Of a stretch of 64,000 nucleotides of DNA, positions 47,586 to 56,254 are shown piece by piece. Position 1 is the stretch's first letter. Every line of letters starts with the position of its first letter. Below the pieces are notes generated by a model. The model was not told the origin of the DNA and did no database searches. It was given only the letters and a program-made list of their open reading frames with translations. This DNA comes from Cellulosimicrobium cellulans (GTDB lineage Bacteria > Actinomycetota > Actinomycetes > Actinomycetales > Cellulomonadaceae): positions 96,828 to 160,827 of the forward strand of contig NZ_VEGH01000010.1 in assembly GCF_007679345.1 (NCBI RefSeq), in the 5' to 3' direction. The translations under genes and the position numbers were made by a program.

Positions 47586-47873
47586 CTAGGCGTCGCTCCG
47601 CTGCAGGGTGGCCCACAGGCCGAAGGAGTGCATGGCCTGCACGTCCACCTCCATCTGCTCGCGGTTGCCCGTCGACACGGCCGACCGGCCCTGCTCGTGC
47701 ACCTCGAGCATCAGCTTCTCCGCCTTGGCCTGCGGGTAGCCGAAGTACGACCGGAACACGTAGGTCACGTAGGACATCAGGTTGACGGGGTCGTTCCAGA
47801 CGATCGTGACCCAGGCGTCGGCGAGCTCACCGTCCGCGCGGACGGTCTCCTCGGGTGCGGTCTCCACGGACAC
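47586..47873 (-). CDS. clpS: ATP-dependent Clp protease adaptor ClpS
   Basis: The 95-residue adaptor has [20 protein letters not shown], the N-degron binding region, and [18 protein letters not shown], as in ClpS. It delivers N-end rule substrates to ClpC/ClpP. GTG start, leaderless with TAGAGT six bases upstream. The stop TAG is followed at once by the DUF2017 GTG. Confidence 0.95.
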   Translation of the reverse strand: MSVETAPEETVRADGELADAWVTIVWNDPVNLMSYVTYVFRSYFGYPQAKAEKLMLEVHEQGRSAVSTGNREQMEVDVQAMHSFGLWATLQRSDA

Positions 47874-47879
47874 CCGACC

Positions 47880-47885
47880 ACTCTA
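47880..47885 (-). promoter_or_regulatory. Leaderless -10 of clpS
   Basis: TAGAGT on the minus strand ends six bases before the GTG. It is 35 nt from the divergent element at 47921. Confidence 0.6.
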
Positions 47886-47920
47886 GGTGCCGTGGCGGCG
47901 CGCACCCGCAGGTCGGCGCC

Positions 47921-47926
47921 TACCGT
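47921..47926 (+). promoter_or_regulatory. Leaderless -10 of the nicotinate phosphoribosyltransferase gene
   Basis: TACCGT ends six bases before the ATG; no ribosome-binding site precedes the start. Confidence 0.6.
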
Positions 47927-47932
47927 GGGCAC

Positions 47933-49270
47933 ATGACCGCACCGAGCACGCCGAGCACGGCCCTGCTGACCGACCGCTACGAGCTGACCATGCTCCAGGC
48001 CGCCCTCGCGGACGGCACCGCCGGGCGCCGGTGCGTGTTCGAGGTGTTCACCCGGCGCCTGCCGCACGGCCGCCGGTACGGCGTGCTCGCCGGGACCGGG
48101 CGGGTGCTGGAGGCGCTCGCCGACTTCCGGTTCGGCCCCGAGGAGCTGGACTGGCTGGCCCGGGAGCGGGTCGTGGACGACGCCACCCTGGCGTACCTGG
48201 CGGACTACCGGTTCACCGGCTCGGTGCGCGGCTACGCCGAGGGCGAGATGTTCTTCCCGCACTCCCCCGTGCTCACCGTCGAGGGCACGTTCGCCGAGGC
48301 CGTGCTGCTGGAGACCGTGGTGCTGTCGGTCCTCAACTACGACTCGGCGATCGCGTCCGCCGCGTCCCGGATGACCTCGGCCGCGATCGGCCGGCCGGTC
48401 CTCGAGATGGGCGCGCGCCGGGCGCACGAGCAGGCCGCGGTCGCCGCCGCGCGGGCCGCCGCCGTGGCCGGGTTCGCCGGGACGTCGAACCTGGAGGCCG
48501 GCCGCCGGTACGGCCTGCCCACGATCGGCACCGCGGCGCACGCGTTCACGCTGCTGCACGACGACGAGGAGGCCGCGTTCGCCGCGCAGGTCGCCTCCGC
48601 GGGCGCCGGCACGACGCTGCTGGTCGACACCTACGACGTGAAGCGCGGCGTCGAGCGGGCGGTGAAGGCGGCCGGCACCGGCCTGGGCGCCGTGCGGCTC
48701 GACTCCGGTGACCTCGGCGTGCTGGCGCAGGAGGTCCGGGCCCAGCTCGACGGCCTCGGCGCGCGCGACACCAAGATCGTCGTGACCTCGGACCTGGACG
48801 AGTACGCGATCGCCGCGCTGGCGGTGGCGCCGGTCGACTCCTACGGCGTCGGCACCTCGCTGGTCACCGGCTCCGGGGCCCCGACGTGCGGGATGGTCTA
48901 CAAGCTCGTCGCGCGCGAGGGGTCCGACGGCCGGCTCGCGCCGGTGGCGAAGGCGTCGAAGGCCAAGGAGTCGGTCGGGGGCCGGAAGTCGGCGGCCCGT
49001 CGCCTCGACGGCGACGGGCGGGCGGTCGAGGAGGTCGTGGTCGACGGACCGGATGCGGCTGTGGCGGCGTGGGTCCCGGCCGAGCCCGACCTGCGCCCGC
49101 TGGTGGTGCCGCTCGTGACCGACGGCGAGGTCTGCCCCGGCTGGACCGGCCCCGAGGGCGTGGCCGCCGCCGCGGCCCGGCACGCGGCGTCCCGGGACGA
49201 GCTGCCGCGCGGCGCCCGGCGGCTGTCGGCCGACGAGGCCGCGATCCCGACGGTGACGCTCACCCTCTGA
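47933..49270 (+). CDS. pncB: Nicotinate phosphoribosyltransferase
   Basis: The 445-residue enzyme has DRYELTMLQAALADG, VFEVFTRRLPHGRRYGV, GTAAHAFTLLHDDE with the autophosphorylated His, RLDSGDLG and SYGVGTSLVTG. It joins nicotinate and PRPP to make nicotinate mononucleotide in NAD salvage, using ATP hydrolysis. ATG leaderless. Divergent from clpS and followed by a strong terminator. Confidence 0.93.
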   Translation: MTAPSTPSTALLTDRYELTMLQAALADGTAGRRCVFEVFTRRLPHGRRYGVLAGTGRVLEALADFRFGPEELDWLARERVVDDATLAYLADYRFTGSVRGYAEGEMFFPHSPVLTVEGTFAEAVLLETVVLSVLNYDSAIASAASRMTSAAIGRPVLEMGARRAHEQAAVAAARAAAVAGFAGTSNLEAGRRYGLPTIGTAAHAFTLLHDDEEAAFAAQVASAGAGTTLLVDTYDVKRGVERAVKAAGTGLGAVRLDSGDLGVLAQEVRAQLDGLGARDTKIVVTSDLDEYAIAALAVAPVDSYGVGTSLVTGSGAPTCGMVYKLVAREGSDGRLAPVAKASKAKESVGGRKSAARRLDGDGRAVEEVVVDGPDAAVAAWVPAEPDLRPLVVPLVTDGEVCPGWTGPEGVAAAAARHAASRDELPRGARRLSADEAAIPTVTLTL

Positions 49271-49305
49271 GCCCCGAGCCCCGCGCGCCGGACCGGCCGT
49301 CCGGA

Positions 49306-49350
49306 CACGACGAGGCCCGCGCTCCAGGGGGGTGCGCGGGCCTCGTCGTG
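49306..49350. terminator. Bidirectional terminator
   Basis: 17-nt perfect arms CACGACGAGGCCCGCGC / complement with 11-nt loop between the phosphoribosyltransferase gene and the convergent small membrane-protein gene. Confidence 0.87.
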
Positions 49351-49366
49351 CGTGCGGTGCGGGTCG

Positions 49367-49522
49367 CTACACGCGAGCCTTCCCGCGGCGCAGCAGGCCG
49401 AGAATCAGGCTCACGACGAGCACGGCGATACCGATCCAGATGAGGATCTTGGCGGCCTCGACGGCCACGCCGATGATGAGCAGCACTGCACCGATGATGA
49501 TGAGGATCAGCCACGTGGGCAT
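49367..49522 (-). CDS. Small membrane protein, 51 residues
   Basis: MPTWLILIIIGAVLLIIGVAV begins a 51-residue protein with two hydrophobic segments (about 4-22 and 26-44) and a basic tail RRGKARV. The ATG has AAGGGAG eight bases upstream and the terminator at 49306 follows. Typical actinobacterial small two-helix membrane protein; function unknown. It is too short to be found by most gene length cut-offs. Confidence 0.75.
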   Translation of the reverse strand: MPTWLILIIIGAVLLIIGVAVEAAKILIWIGIAVLVVSLILGLLRRGKARV

Positions 49523-49570
49523 CTGACGGCTCCCTTTCGTTCTGCGTCACCGCGCCACCGGGTTCTCCCG

Positions 49571-49587
49571 GTGAACGCGCTGTTCAC
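49571..49587. promoter_or_regulatory. Palindrome GTGAAC-N5-GTTCAC
   Basis: A perfect 6-bp inverted repeat around GCGCT, 49-65 nt upstream of the small membrane-protein start. It could be an operator; spacing differs from an SOS box (four-base spacer), so LexA is unlikely. Confidence 0.3.
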
Positions 49588-49706
49588 GGGGATGACGATG
49601 GCATCGATCCCGAGGTTCGGCACGTCGAACGCCCGGGTTGCGGAACGCGCGACCGGTGGTACGACCGACGCGCTGACCTGGGGATCTGCGCCGGGTGTGA
49701 CGTCGG

Positions 49707-51512
49707 TCAGCGCTTGCCGACGAACCAGCCGCGCAGCATCGCGACGCGCGCCTCGAGCTGCTTCGGGTCCGCCAGGGCGACCTCCGGCCCGCCGCACCGG
49801 CGCCGCAGCTCCGTGTGCACCGCGCCGTGCGGCTGGCCGCTCTTGCGCGACCAGGCCCCGACCAGCTGGGCGAGCTCCTTGCGCAGCTCGGCCTGCTTGC
49901 GGTGGTCCATCTCCGCGCGGTCCTCGGCGGGCTGGGCCTTCGACCGCTTGGCGCTCTGCTGGCTCGCCTGGCGCTGTCGCAGCAGCGTCGTCACCTGATC
50001 GGGGTCGAGCAACCCGGGCAGCCCGAGGAAGTCGAGCTCCTCGTCGGAGCCCACGTCCGCGCCCGTGCCGAACTCGCCGCCGTCGAACAGCACGCGGTCG
50101 AAGGACGCCTGCGCCTCCAGCGCCTCGAACGTGCCCTGCAGCGCGTCCGACCCCTTCTCGGCGCGGTTCGCCTGCGCGACCAGCGCGTCCTCGGGGTTGT
50201 AGCCCTCGCCCTGCTCCTCCGCGGTCAGCGGCCGGTCCAGGGCGTGGTCGCGCTCGACCTCCATCGAGTTGGCCAGGGCGAGCAGCGGGGCCACGCTCGG
50301 CAGGAACACCGACGCGGTCTCGCCACGCTTGCGGGCGCGCACGAACCGGCCGATGGCCTGGGCGAAGAACAGCGGCGTCGACGTGCTGGTGGCGTACACG
50401 CCGACCGCGAGCCGCGGGACGTCCACGCCCTCGGACACCATGCGGACCGCGACCAGCCAGCGGTCGTCGGAGGCGGAGAACTCGTCGATGCGGGCGCTCG
50501 CGCCGTCGTCGTCGGACAGCACCACCGTCGGCGACTTCCCGGTCAGCCGGGCGATGTGCCCGGCATAGGCACGGGCGTCGGTCTGGTCGGTCGCGATGAT
50601 CATGGCGCCGGCGTCCGGGACGGTGCGGCGGACCTCGGTCAGCCGGCGGTCGGCCGCGGCGATCACGGACGGGATCCACTCGCCGTCCGGGTTGAGCGCC
50701 GTGCGCCACGCCTGCGCGGTCATGTCCTTGGTCAGCGGCTCGCCCAGGCGGGCGCTGACCTCGTCGCCGGCCTTGGTGCGCCACCGCATCGACCCGGAGT
50801 ACGTGAGGAAGAGCACGGGGCGGACGACGTGGTCCCGCAGCGCCTCGGAGTAGCCGTAGGTGTAGTCGGCCTTGCTGCGGCGGATGCCGTCGACGCCGCG
50901 CTCGTACTCGACGAACGGGATCTGCGCGGTGTCGGACCGGAACGGGGTGCCCGTCAGGGAGAGCCGGCGGGTCGCGCCCTCGAACGCCTCGTGCACCGCG
51001 TCGCCCCAGGACAGCGCGTCGCCGCCGTGGTGCACCTCGTCGAGGATCACCAGGGTCCGCGCCGCGGTCGTGCGGGCGGCGTGCAGCGCGGGCTTCGAGG
51101 CGACGCCGGCGTAGGTCAGCGCCACGCCGTCGAAGCCGTGCCCGTGCCGGCCCTGGGAGTTCTTGAAGTTCGGGTCCAGCTTGATGCCGACCCGCGCGGC
51201 GGCGTCGGCCCACTGGTGCTTGAGGTGCTCGGTGGGCGCGACGACGGTCACGCGGCGCACGATGCCGGCCTGCAGCAGCTCGGTCGCGATGCGCAGCGCG
51301 AAGGTCGTCTTGCCCGCGCCCGGCGTCGCGACCGCGAGGAAGTCCCGCGGCTCGGTCGTCAGGTACTGCTCGAGGGCCTCGGCCTGCCAGGCACGCAGCT
51401 TGCCCGCCGTCCCCCAGGGCGCACGCGCAGGGAACGCCGGGGGCAGCTGCGATGCTGCCGACGGCGAGGCGTGCGTGCTGGGTGCGGAGGCGGGGCGGTC
51501 CGCGGCGCTCAC
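49707..51512 (-). CDS. DEAD/DEAH-box helicase-type ATPase, superfamily 2
   Basis: The 601-residue protein has motif I ATPGAGKTT, motif II DEVHH, motif III SLTGTPF and motif VI QAIGRFVRARK, with a C-terminal helical region (QRQASQQSAKRSKAQ onwards). This is an SF2 helicase like those placed next to DUF3039 in actinomycetes; it probably unwinds nucleic acid. GTG start overlapping the DUF3039 stop (GTGA). The substrate (DNA or RNA) is unknown. Confidence 0.88.
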   Translation of the reverse strand: MSAADRPASAPSTHASPSAASQLPPAFPARAPWGTAGKLRAWQAEALEQYLTTEPRDFLAVATPGAGKTTFALRIATELLQAGIVRRVTVVAPTEHLKHQWADAAARVGIKLDPNFKNSQGRHGHGFDGVALTYAGVASKPALHAARTTAARTLVILDEVHHGGDALSWGDAVHEAFEGATRRLSLTGTPFRSDTAQIPFVEYERGVDGIRRSKADYTYGYSEALRDHVVRPVLFLTYSGSMRWRTKAGDEVSARLGEPLTKDMTAQAWRTALNPDGEWIPSVIAAADRRLTEVRRTVPDAGAMIIATDQTDARAYAGHIARLTGKSPTVVLSDDDGASARIDEFSASDDRWLVAVRMVSEGVDVPRLAVGVYATSTSTPLFFAQAIGRFVRARKRGETASVFLPSVAPLLALANSMEVERDHALDRPLTAEEQGEGYNPEDALVAQANRAEKGSDALQGTFEALEAQASFDRVLFDGGEFGTGADVGSDEELDFLGLPGLLDPDQVTTLLRQRQASQQSAKRSKAQPAEDRAEMDHRKQAELRKELAQLVGAWSRKSGQPHGAVHTELRRRCGGPEVALADPKQLEARVAMLRGWFVGKR

Positions 51513-51892
51513 TGTCCGCCGGAGGAGTCGCCGGACCCCTTGCCGCGGCCGAAGCCCCAGCGGCGTCCGCCGCCCGAGCCCGTGCCCGAGTCCCCGTCGC
51601 CGCCGTCCTGCGGCTCGCGGAGACCCTCGTAGATCTCCTTGCACACCGGGCACACGGGGAACTTGTTCGGGTCCCGGCCCGGCACCCACACCTTCCCGCA
51701 GAGCGCGACCACGGGCTTGCCGGACATCGCCGACTCCATGATCTTCTCCTTGCGCACGTAGTGCGCGAAGCGCTCGTGGTCCCCGGGCTCGGCGGTCTGC
51801 TCGGCGGGCCGCTCGAGCAGCCCGGTCCCGGCGCCGGTGCTGGGGTCCGAGAGTCGGTCCGGCTCGGTGCTCGGCGGCAGGGGCTCACTCAT
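51509..51892 (-). CDS. DUF3039 family protein
   Basis: The 127-residue protein has the DUF3039 core HYVRKEKIMESAMSGKPVVALCGKVW in part, then VPGRDPNKFPVCPVCKEIYE; three cysteines (CGK and CPVC) may bind metal. N and C termini are Gly/Ser-rich. ATG is leaderless (TACAGT seven bases upstream). It is the first gene of a two-gene operon with the helicase. Confidence 0.88.
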   Translation of the reverse strand: MSEPLPPSTEPDRLSDPSTGAGTGLLERPAEQTAEPGDHERFAHYVRKEKIMESAMSGKPVVALCGKVWVPGRDPNKFPVCPVCKEIYEGLREPQDGGDGDSGTGSGGGRRWGFGRGKGSGDSSGGQ

Positions 51893-51899
51893 GCCGACA

Positions 51900-51905
51900 A
51901 CTGTA
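51900..51905 (-). promoter_or_regulatory. Leaderless -10 of the DUF3039-helicase operon
   Basis: TACAGT on the minus strand ends seven bases before the ATG. Confidence 0.6.
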
Positions 51906-51933
51906 CGCGGCCCCTCCGACGCCCCCGGGCCTT

Positions 51934-52007
51934 CGCCGAGGTCGAGCGTTCACCGGCGAAGGCCGCTCTCAACCGCTCGACCTCGGCGAAAACCCTCGTC
52001 CTCGGCG
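51934..52007. repeat. Gene-end repeat, GCCGAGGTCGAG word, overlapping a CDS
   Basis: Direct copy CGCCGAGGTCGAGCGTTC (51934-51951) and inverted copies GCTCGACCTCGGCG (51975-51988) and ACCCTCGTCCTCGGCGG (51991-52007). The inverted copies code for the last residues of the DUF559 protein. Same word as at 26040 and 52978. Confidence 0.85.
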
Positions 52008-52909
52008 GATGCCTGCCGCAGGGCGCGAGCGATCCGGGTGGCGAGCGTCACCGGGGTGGGCAGGTCGTCCCACGTGGCGCGGAGGATGCGCCAGCCCTCG
52101 TCCTCCAGGGCGTCCTGGCGCTGCTTCTCGGCGAACACCGCCTCCGCCGCCGTGCTCCCGAACGCACCCGTGTACTTCACGAACCCGTCGAACTCGACTC
52201 CCACCCGCGGCACGACCCAGCCGAGGTCCAGCAGGAACCGCCCGCGGCGCGTGCGGACCGGGACCTGGAGGCCCGGGGCAGGCAAGCCGTGGTCGTGCAC
52301 GGCCAGCCGCACGAGCGACTCCCCCGGCGACTCGGCGCGGCCGTCGGCGAGCGCGAGCACCGCCCGCGCCCGGGCCACCCCGCGGCGCCCCGCTCTCGCG
52401 CCGAGCATCCGGTCGATCGCGTCGGCGTCGGCCCCGCGGCGCAGCGCCGAGTCCGCGATGACGAGCGCCCGGTCGGGTGTGAGCGACGAGGCGCAGTCGA
52501 GCACGGTGCGCTCCGGGCTCGTCACCGGCAGCCCGTGCACCTCCGCCCGCTCGGGCCCGGGCACGCCGCCGTGGTGCCGGATGACGGCGTCGCGTCCGCG
52601 TCGGGCCGGGCGGCCGTCCTGGATCAGGTGCACGGCCTCCGGCAGCCGGACGGTGTCGCAGCCCCACAGCACCGCGGCGGACTCGTGGCTGAACCAGTGC
52701 GGCACCACGAGCTGCGCGTGGACCGCCTCCACCCTCGCGAGCATCCGGCGCCGGGCATCCCGGGCCGGTCCCTGCGTCGGGGCGGTGGGGAGGTAGGCGC
52801 CCCACCGCACGCGCTCGACCTCGCCGCGCCGGAGCCGCGCGGCGAGCGCGGAGGCGTCATGACGACGCGCGAGCACCACCTCCCCGAGCCCAGCCCCCAC
52901 ATCCGCCAT
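51950..52909 (-). CDS. AbiEi-like/DUF559 nuclease-fold protein
   Basis: The 319-residue protein has an N-terminal region like AbiEi-family antitoxins (HDASALAARLRRGEVERVRWGAYLP in part) and a C-terminal DUF559/Vsr-like part: ESPGESLVRLAV, FLLDLGWVVPRVGVEFDG and GWRILRATWDDL, which carry the acidic residues of a PD-(D/E)xK fold. About the last 18 residues (from AEDEGFRR onwards) are encoded inside a gene-end repeat. Such proteins are abundant in actinomycetes; role unknown, possibly nucleic-acid cleavage. Codon use is typical. Confidence 0.75.
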   Translation of the reverse strand: MADVGAGLGEVVLARRHDASALAARLRRGEVERVRWGAYLPTAPTQGPARDARRRMLARVEAVHAQLVVPHWFSHESAAVLWGCDTVRLPEAVHLIQDGRPARRGRDAVIRHHGGVPGPERAEVHGLPVTSPERTVLDCASSLTPDRALVIADSALRRGADADAIDRMLGARAGRRGVARARAVLALADGRAESPGESLVRLAVHDHGLPAPGLQVPVRTRRGRFLLDLGWVVPRVGVEFDGFVKYTGAFGSTAAEAVFAEKQRQDALEDEGWRILRATWDDLPTPVTLATRIARALRQASAEDEGFRRGRAVESGLRR

Positions 52910-52977
52910 GCCGCCGACCCAACCCGACCAGCCCTCCGTGACGAAACCCCGCCCCGCGCCCCCTGTGGACAGCGCAC

Positions 52978-53050
52978 GCCGAGGTCGAGGGTTCGCCCGC
53001 AGAACACCGCGGGAAACCCTCGACCTCGACGGAAACGCTCGACCTCGGCG
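52978..53050. repeat. Gene-end repeat, GCCGAGGTCGAGGGTT word
   Basis: Direct copy GCCGAGGTCGAGGGTTCG (52978-52995), inverted AACCCTCGACCTCGACG (53015-53031) and GCTCGACCTCGGCG (53037-53050). It lies just beyond the stop of the DUF2200 gene. Same word as at 26040 and 51934. Confidence 0.85.
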
Positions 53051-53060
53051 GGTGACGTCC

Positions 53061-53456
53061 CTACGAGGAGCGGAGGATGCTCTGCATGCGCTTGCCGCGG
53101 GCCAGCTCGTCGACCAGCTTGTCCATCCAGCGGATCTGCTGCATCAGCGGGTCCTCGATCTCCTCCACGCGGACGCCGCAGACCACGCCCCGGATCAGCT
53201 CCGCGTCGGGGTTCATCCTCGGGGCGCGGTCGAAGAACTCCGCCAGGGTGCGCTCGTCCGCGACAGCCGCCGCCAGCGCCGCCTCGTCGTAGCCGGTCAG
53301 CCACTCCAGGACCTCGCCGAGCTCGGCGACGTCGCGGCCCTTGCGCTCGACCTTCGTGACGTAGTGCGGGTAGATCGCGGCGAACGGCGTCCCGAAGATC
53401 CGGTGCCCGCCCGCCCCCTCGGCCCCGCCGCCCCCGGTCCCGCCCGACCCGGCCAC
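53061..53456 (-). CDS. DUF2200 family protein
   Basis: The 131-residue protein has FGTPFAAIYPHYVTKVERKGR, EVLEWLTGYDEAALAAAV and GVVCGVRVEEIEDPLMQQIRWMDKLVDELARGK in part, the DUF2200 pattern. The N-terminal 17 residues are Gly-rich. GTG start two bases after the nagB stop, so it is the last gene of the amino-sugar operon. Function unknown; its position may be incidental. Confidence 0.85.
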   Translation of the reverse strand: MAGSGGTGGGGAEGAGGHRIFGTPFAAIYPHYVTKVERKGRDVAELGEVLEWLTGYDEAALAAAVADERTLAEFFDRAPRMNPDAELIRGVVCGVRVEEIEDPLMQQIRWMDKLVDELARGKRMQSILRSS

Positions 53457-53458
53457 GC

Positions 53459-54253
53459 TCAGATCCCCTGCCAGGCGGGCTTCGCGTCGAACGTCTCCCG
53501 GTAGTACGACGCGAGCTGCAGCCGGCCGGCCGCGGCCTCGTCGACGAGCACGGTCGCGTGCGGGTGGTGCTGCAGGATCGTGCCGGGCCACATGGCGCTC
53601 ACGGCGCCCTCGGCGAGGTGGTGCACGGCCTCGGCCTTGTGCTTCCCGCTGGCCAGCAGGACGACGTGCCGGGCGGACATGATCGTCGCGAGCCCCTGGG
53701 TGAGGCAGTGCGTGGGCACCTGCGACACGTCGCCGCCGAAGAACCGCGCGTTGTCCTCGCGGGTCTGCCGGGTCAGCGTCTTGATCCGGGTGCGGGACGC
53801 GAGCGACGAGCCGGGCTCGTTGAACGCGATGTGCCCGTCCGTGCCGACGCCCAGGATCTGCACGTCCACGCCGCCGGCGTCCGCGATCGCCGCCTCGTAC
53901 GCCGCGCAGGCCGCGGGGACGTCGTCGGCGAGCCCGTCGGGCCCGTGCACGTCGGCCGGGTCGATGTCGACGCGGGACGCGAACTCCTTCTCGATGACGT
54001 TCCGGTACCGCTCGGGGTGGTCGGCGGGCAGTCCGACGTACTCGTCGAGCATGAAGGCGCGCACCCCGGCGAACGACAGGCCCTCCTCGGCGTGCCGGCG
54101 GGCCAGCTCGTCGTAGACGGCCAGCGGGCTGGACCCGGTGGCGATGCCGAGGACCGCGTGCCGGCCCTCCGCCGCGCGGGCGCGCACCACCCGCTCGATC
54201 GCGTCGGCGGCCAGCCGCGCGAGCTGCGGGCCCGTGGCGATGACGACCTCCAT
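53459..54253 (-). CDS. nagB: Glucosamine-6-phosphate deaminase
   Basis: The 264-residue enzyme has GIATGSSPLAVYDEL, FMLDEYVGL, GVGTDGHIAFNEPGSS and LASGKHKAEAV, the signatures of NagB, which converts glucosamine-6-phosphate to fructose-6-phosphate and ammonia. ATG has AAGGAG seven bases upstream and overlaps the ROK kinase stop by one base (TGATG). The product enters glycolysis; pgi lies 8 kb away. Confidence 0.95.
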   Translation of the reverse strand: MEVVIATGPQLARLAADAIERVVRARAAEGRHAVLGIATGSSPLAVYDELARRHAEEGLSFAGVRAFMLDEYVGLPADHPERYRNVIEKEFASRVDIDPADVHGPDGLADDVPAACAAYEAAIADAGGVDVQILGVGTDGHIAFNEPGSSLASRTRIKTLTRQTREDNARFFGGDVSQVPTHCLTQGLATIMSARHVVLLASGKHKAEAVHHLAEGAVSAMWPGTILQHHPHATVLVDEAAAGRLQLASYYRETFDAKPAWQGI

Positions 54254-55281
54254 CAGGACTCCTTCCGTCCGACCAGCGCGGCGCCGACGGCACCCACCGG
54301 AACTCCGCGCGGCGCGAGGGTCACCCGCTCCGCCATGTGCATCGCGGCCAGGAACGCGGAGTCCCGGGCCTCGTCGTCCAGCCGTGCGCGCACCACCCGC
54401 AGCAGCGGGTCGCCGAGCTCGCTGACCCCGCCACCGACGACGACGTGCGCGACGTCGGTGGTGAGCAGGAGCACGCGCACCGCGGCGGCCACGGCCCCGG
54501 CGAACCGGTCGCGCACCGCCCCGGCACCAGCATCCCCGGAGTCGGCCGCTTCGAACAGGGCCACGGGCGCGGGCCGGTCGCCGGGACCGGGCCAGGCCGC
54601 GGACAGCGCGCCGCCGGACGCGTACTGCTCGAGGCAGCCCCGCTGGCCGCACGGGCACGGCAGCCCGCCGGGGACGTGCACGAGGTGGCCGATCTCGCCG
54701 GCGACGCCCGAGGCGCCGCGCCGCAGCCGGCCGTCGAGCACGAGCCCGGCGGCGAGCCCGGTGCCGAGCGCGAGGAACGCCAGGTCGGGCGCCGGGTCGG
54801 GCAGCAGGTGGGCGGCGCCCAGCGCCGCCACGTTCAGGTCGTTCTCCAGCCGGACCGGGACGCCGCCGAGCGCGGCGGACACGTCGGCGGCCAGCGGCAC
54901 CGCGGTCTCGATCGCGAGGTTCACCGCGTGCTCGACGCGCCCCGTCGCCGGGTCGACGATGCCGGGCAGCCCGATGCCGACCCCCGCCAGCGCGCCCGGG
55001 GTCAGCCCGGCCTGCGCGACCAGCGCGTGCACGGCCTCCGCGGCGGTCCCGGCGACGCCCGCGGCCCCGGGCCGGGCGGCGAGCCGCACCGACGGGCCGA
55101 CGGCGCCGTCCGGCGCGACCAGCACGCCGAGCGTCTTGGTCCCCCCGACGTCGAGCCCGACGGACCACCCCGGGGCGACGTCCGCGCCCGCGGCGGGACC
55201 GGGCACGCTCGCCGGAACCGGCGCACCGGACTCCTCCGGCCCCGCGGACGCGCCGCGCGGCCAGGTCATCAGCTCGTCCAC
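54253..55281 (-). CDS. ROK family sugar kinase
   Basis: The 342-residue protein has the phosphate-1 motif GLDVGGTKT, EIGH and the zinc site CPCGQRGCLE, the ROK signature, and no helix-turn-helix, so it is a kinase. N-terminal ~38 residues are a Gly/Ala/Pro-rich extension; a later ATG (55269) would shorten it slightly. In an operon with nagB it most likely phosphorylates N-acetylglucosamine or glucosamine. GTG start, one base after the permease stop. Confidence 0.85.
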   Translation of the reverse strand: MDELMTWPRGASAGPEESGAPVPASVPGPAAGADVAPGWSVGLDVGGTKTLGVLVAPDGAVGPSVRLAARPGAAGVAGTAAEAVHALVAQAGLTPGALAGVGIGLPGIVDPATGRVEHAVNLAIETAVPLAADVSAALGGVPVRLENDLNVAALGAAHLLPDPAPDLAFLALGTGLAAGLVLDGRLRRGASGVAGEIGHLVHVPGGLPCPCGQRGCLEQYASGGALSAAWPGPGDRPAPVALFEAADSGDAGAGAVRDRFAGAVAAAVRVLLLTTDVAHVVVGGGVSELGDPLLRVVRARLDDEARDSAFLAAMHMAERVTLAPRGVPVGAVGAALVGRKES

Positions 55282-55282
55282 G

Positions 55283-56254
55283 TCAGCCCTTCACCGCTCC
55301 GGACACCAGCCCCGACGTCATCCTGCCCTGCACCAGCAGGAAGAACACGATCACGGGCACGGCGATGAGGGTCGACGCGGCCATGACCTCGCCCCAGTCG
55401 ACTCCGCGGTTCGCGGACGACGCGAGGAACGACCGCAGCCACAGCGGCAGCGTGCGGGCGGACTCGGCCGGCAGGGCGACCAGCGCGACGGTGAACTCGT
55501 TCCAGGCCTGCAGGAACGCGTACACCCCGGAGGCGACCAGGCCGGGCGCCAGCAGCGGGAAGGTGATCCGCAGGAACGCCTTGACCCGGCTGAGCCCGTC
55601 GACCATCGCGGCCTCCTCGAGCTCGATCGGGACGCCGGCGACGAACCCGCGCAGCATCCAGATCGTGAACGGCACGACGGCGGCGGTGTAGAGGATCGAG
55701 ACGCCGATGACGCTGTTCAGCAGGTTGACCGAGGACAGCATCTTGTACTGCGCGATGAACAGGCCCTCGGCGGGCAGCATCTGCACGAACAGCACCGCGA
55801 TGACGAACGTCAGCCGCCCGCGGAACCGGAACCGGCTGATCGCGAGCGCCGCGAGGAACGCGAACACCAGCACGGCGACGACGGTGACGGCGGTGATCGC
55901 GAGGCTCATCCGCAGCGCGGTGCCGAACCCGGCCCCGTCGAGCACCGACCGGAAGTTCGCCAGGGTGGCGCCGGTCGGCAGGAACGTCGGCGTCGTGGAC
56001 CGCAGCCGGGAGCCCGGCAGCACCGAGGACAGCACCATCCAGTAGACGGGGAACGCCCACACGACGGCGATGACGACGGCCAGCAGCCCGAGCAGCGCGC
56101 GGCGGACCCGGCGGCCGACCCGGCCCCCGGCGGCTCCCCGGCGCGGTCCCGGCCCGGAGGCGCTCGGCACGGCGGGGGTCCCGGCACGGGCCGGAGGGGC
56201 GGCGACCGGGTCCACCGACCCGGCGGGTCCCGCGGGGGACGTGGTGGCGCTCAT
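55283..56254 (-). CDS. Sugar ABC transporter permease, MalG-like
   Basis: The 323-residue permease has a Pro/Gly-rich N-terminal segment (~50 residues), then six TM segments and the EAA loop LEEAAMVDGLSRVKAFLRITFPL. ATG has AAGGAGGA upstream and overlaps the MalF-like stop by ATGA. Inner-membrane channel subunit of a CUT1 importer. Confidence 0.93.
   Translation of the reverse strand: MSATTSPAGPAGSVDPVAAPPARAGTPAVPSASGPGPRRGAAGGRVGRRVRRALLGLLAVVIAVVWAFPVYWMVLSSVLPGSRLRSTTPTFLPTGATLANFRSVLDGAGFGTALRMSLAITAVTVVAVLVFAFLAALAISRFRFRGRLTFVIAVLFVQMLPAEGLFIAQYKMLSSVNLLNSVIGVSILYTAAVVPFTIWMLRGFVAGVPIELEEAAMVDGLSRVKAFLRITFPLLAPGLVASGVYAFLQAWNEFTVALVALPAESARTLPLWLRSFLASSANRGVDWGEVMAASTLIAVPVIVFFLLVQGRMTSGLVSGAVKG

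Noticed and set aside
49571..49587. LexA (SOS) box
   Set aside because: The actinobacterial SOS box needs GAAC-N4-GTTC; here the spacer is five bases.
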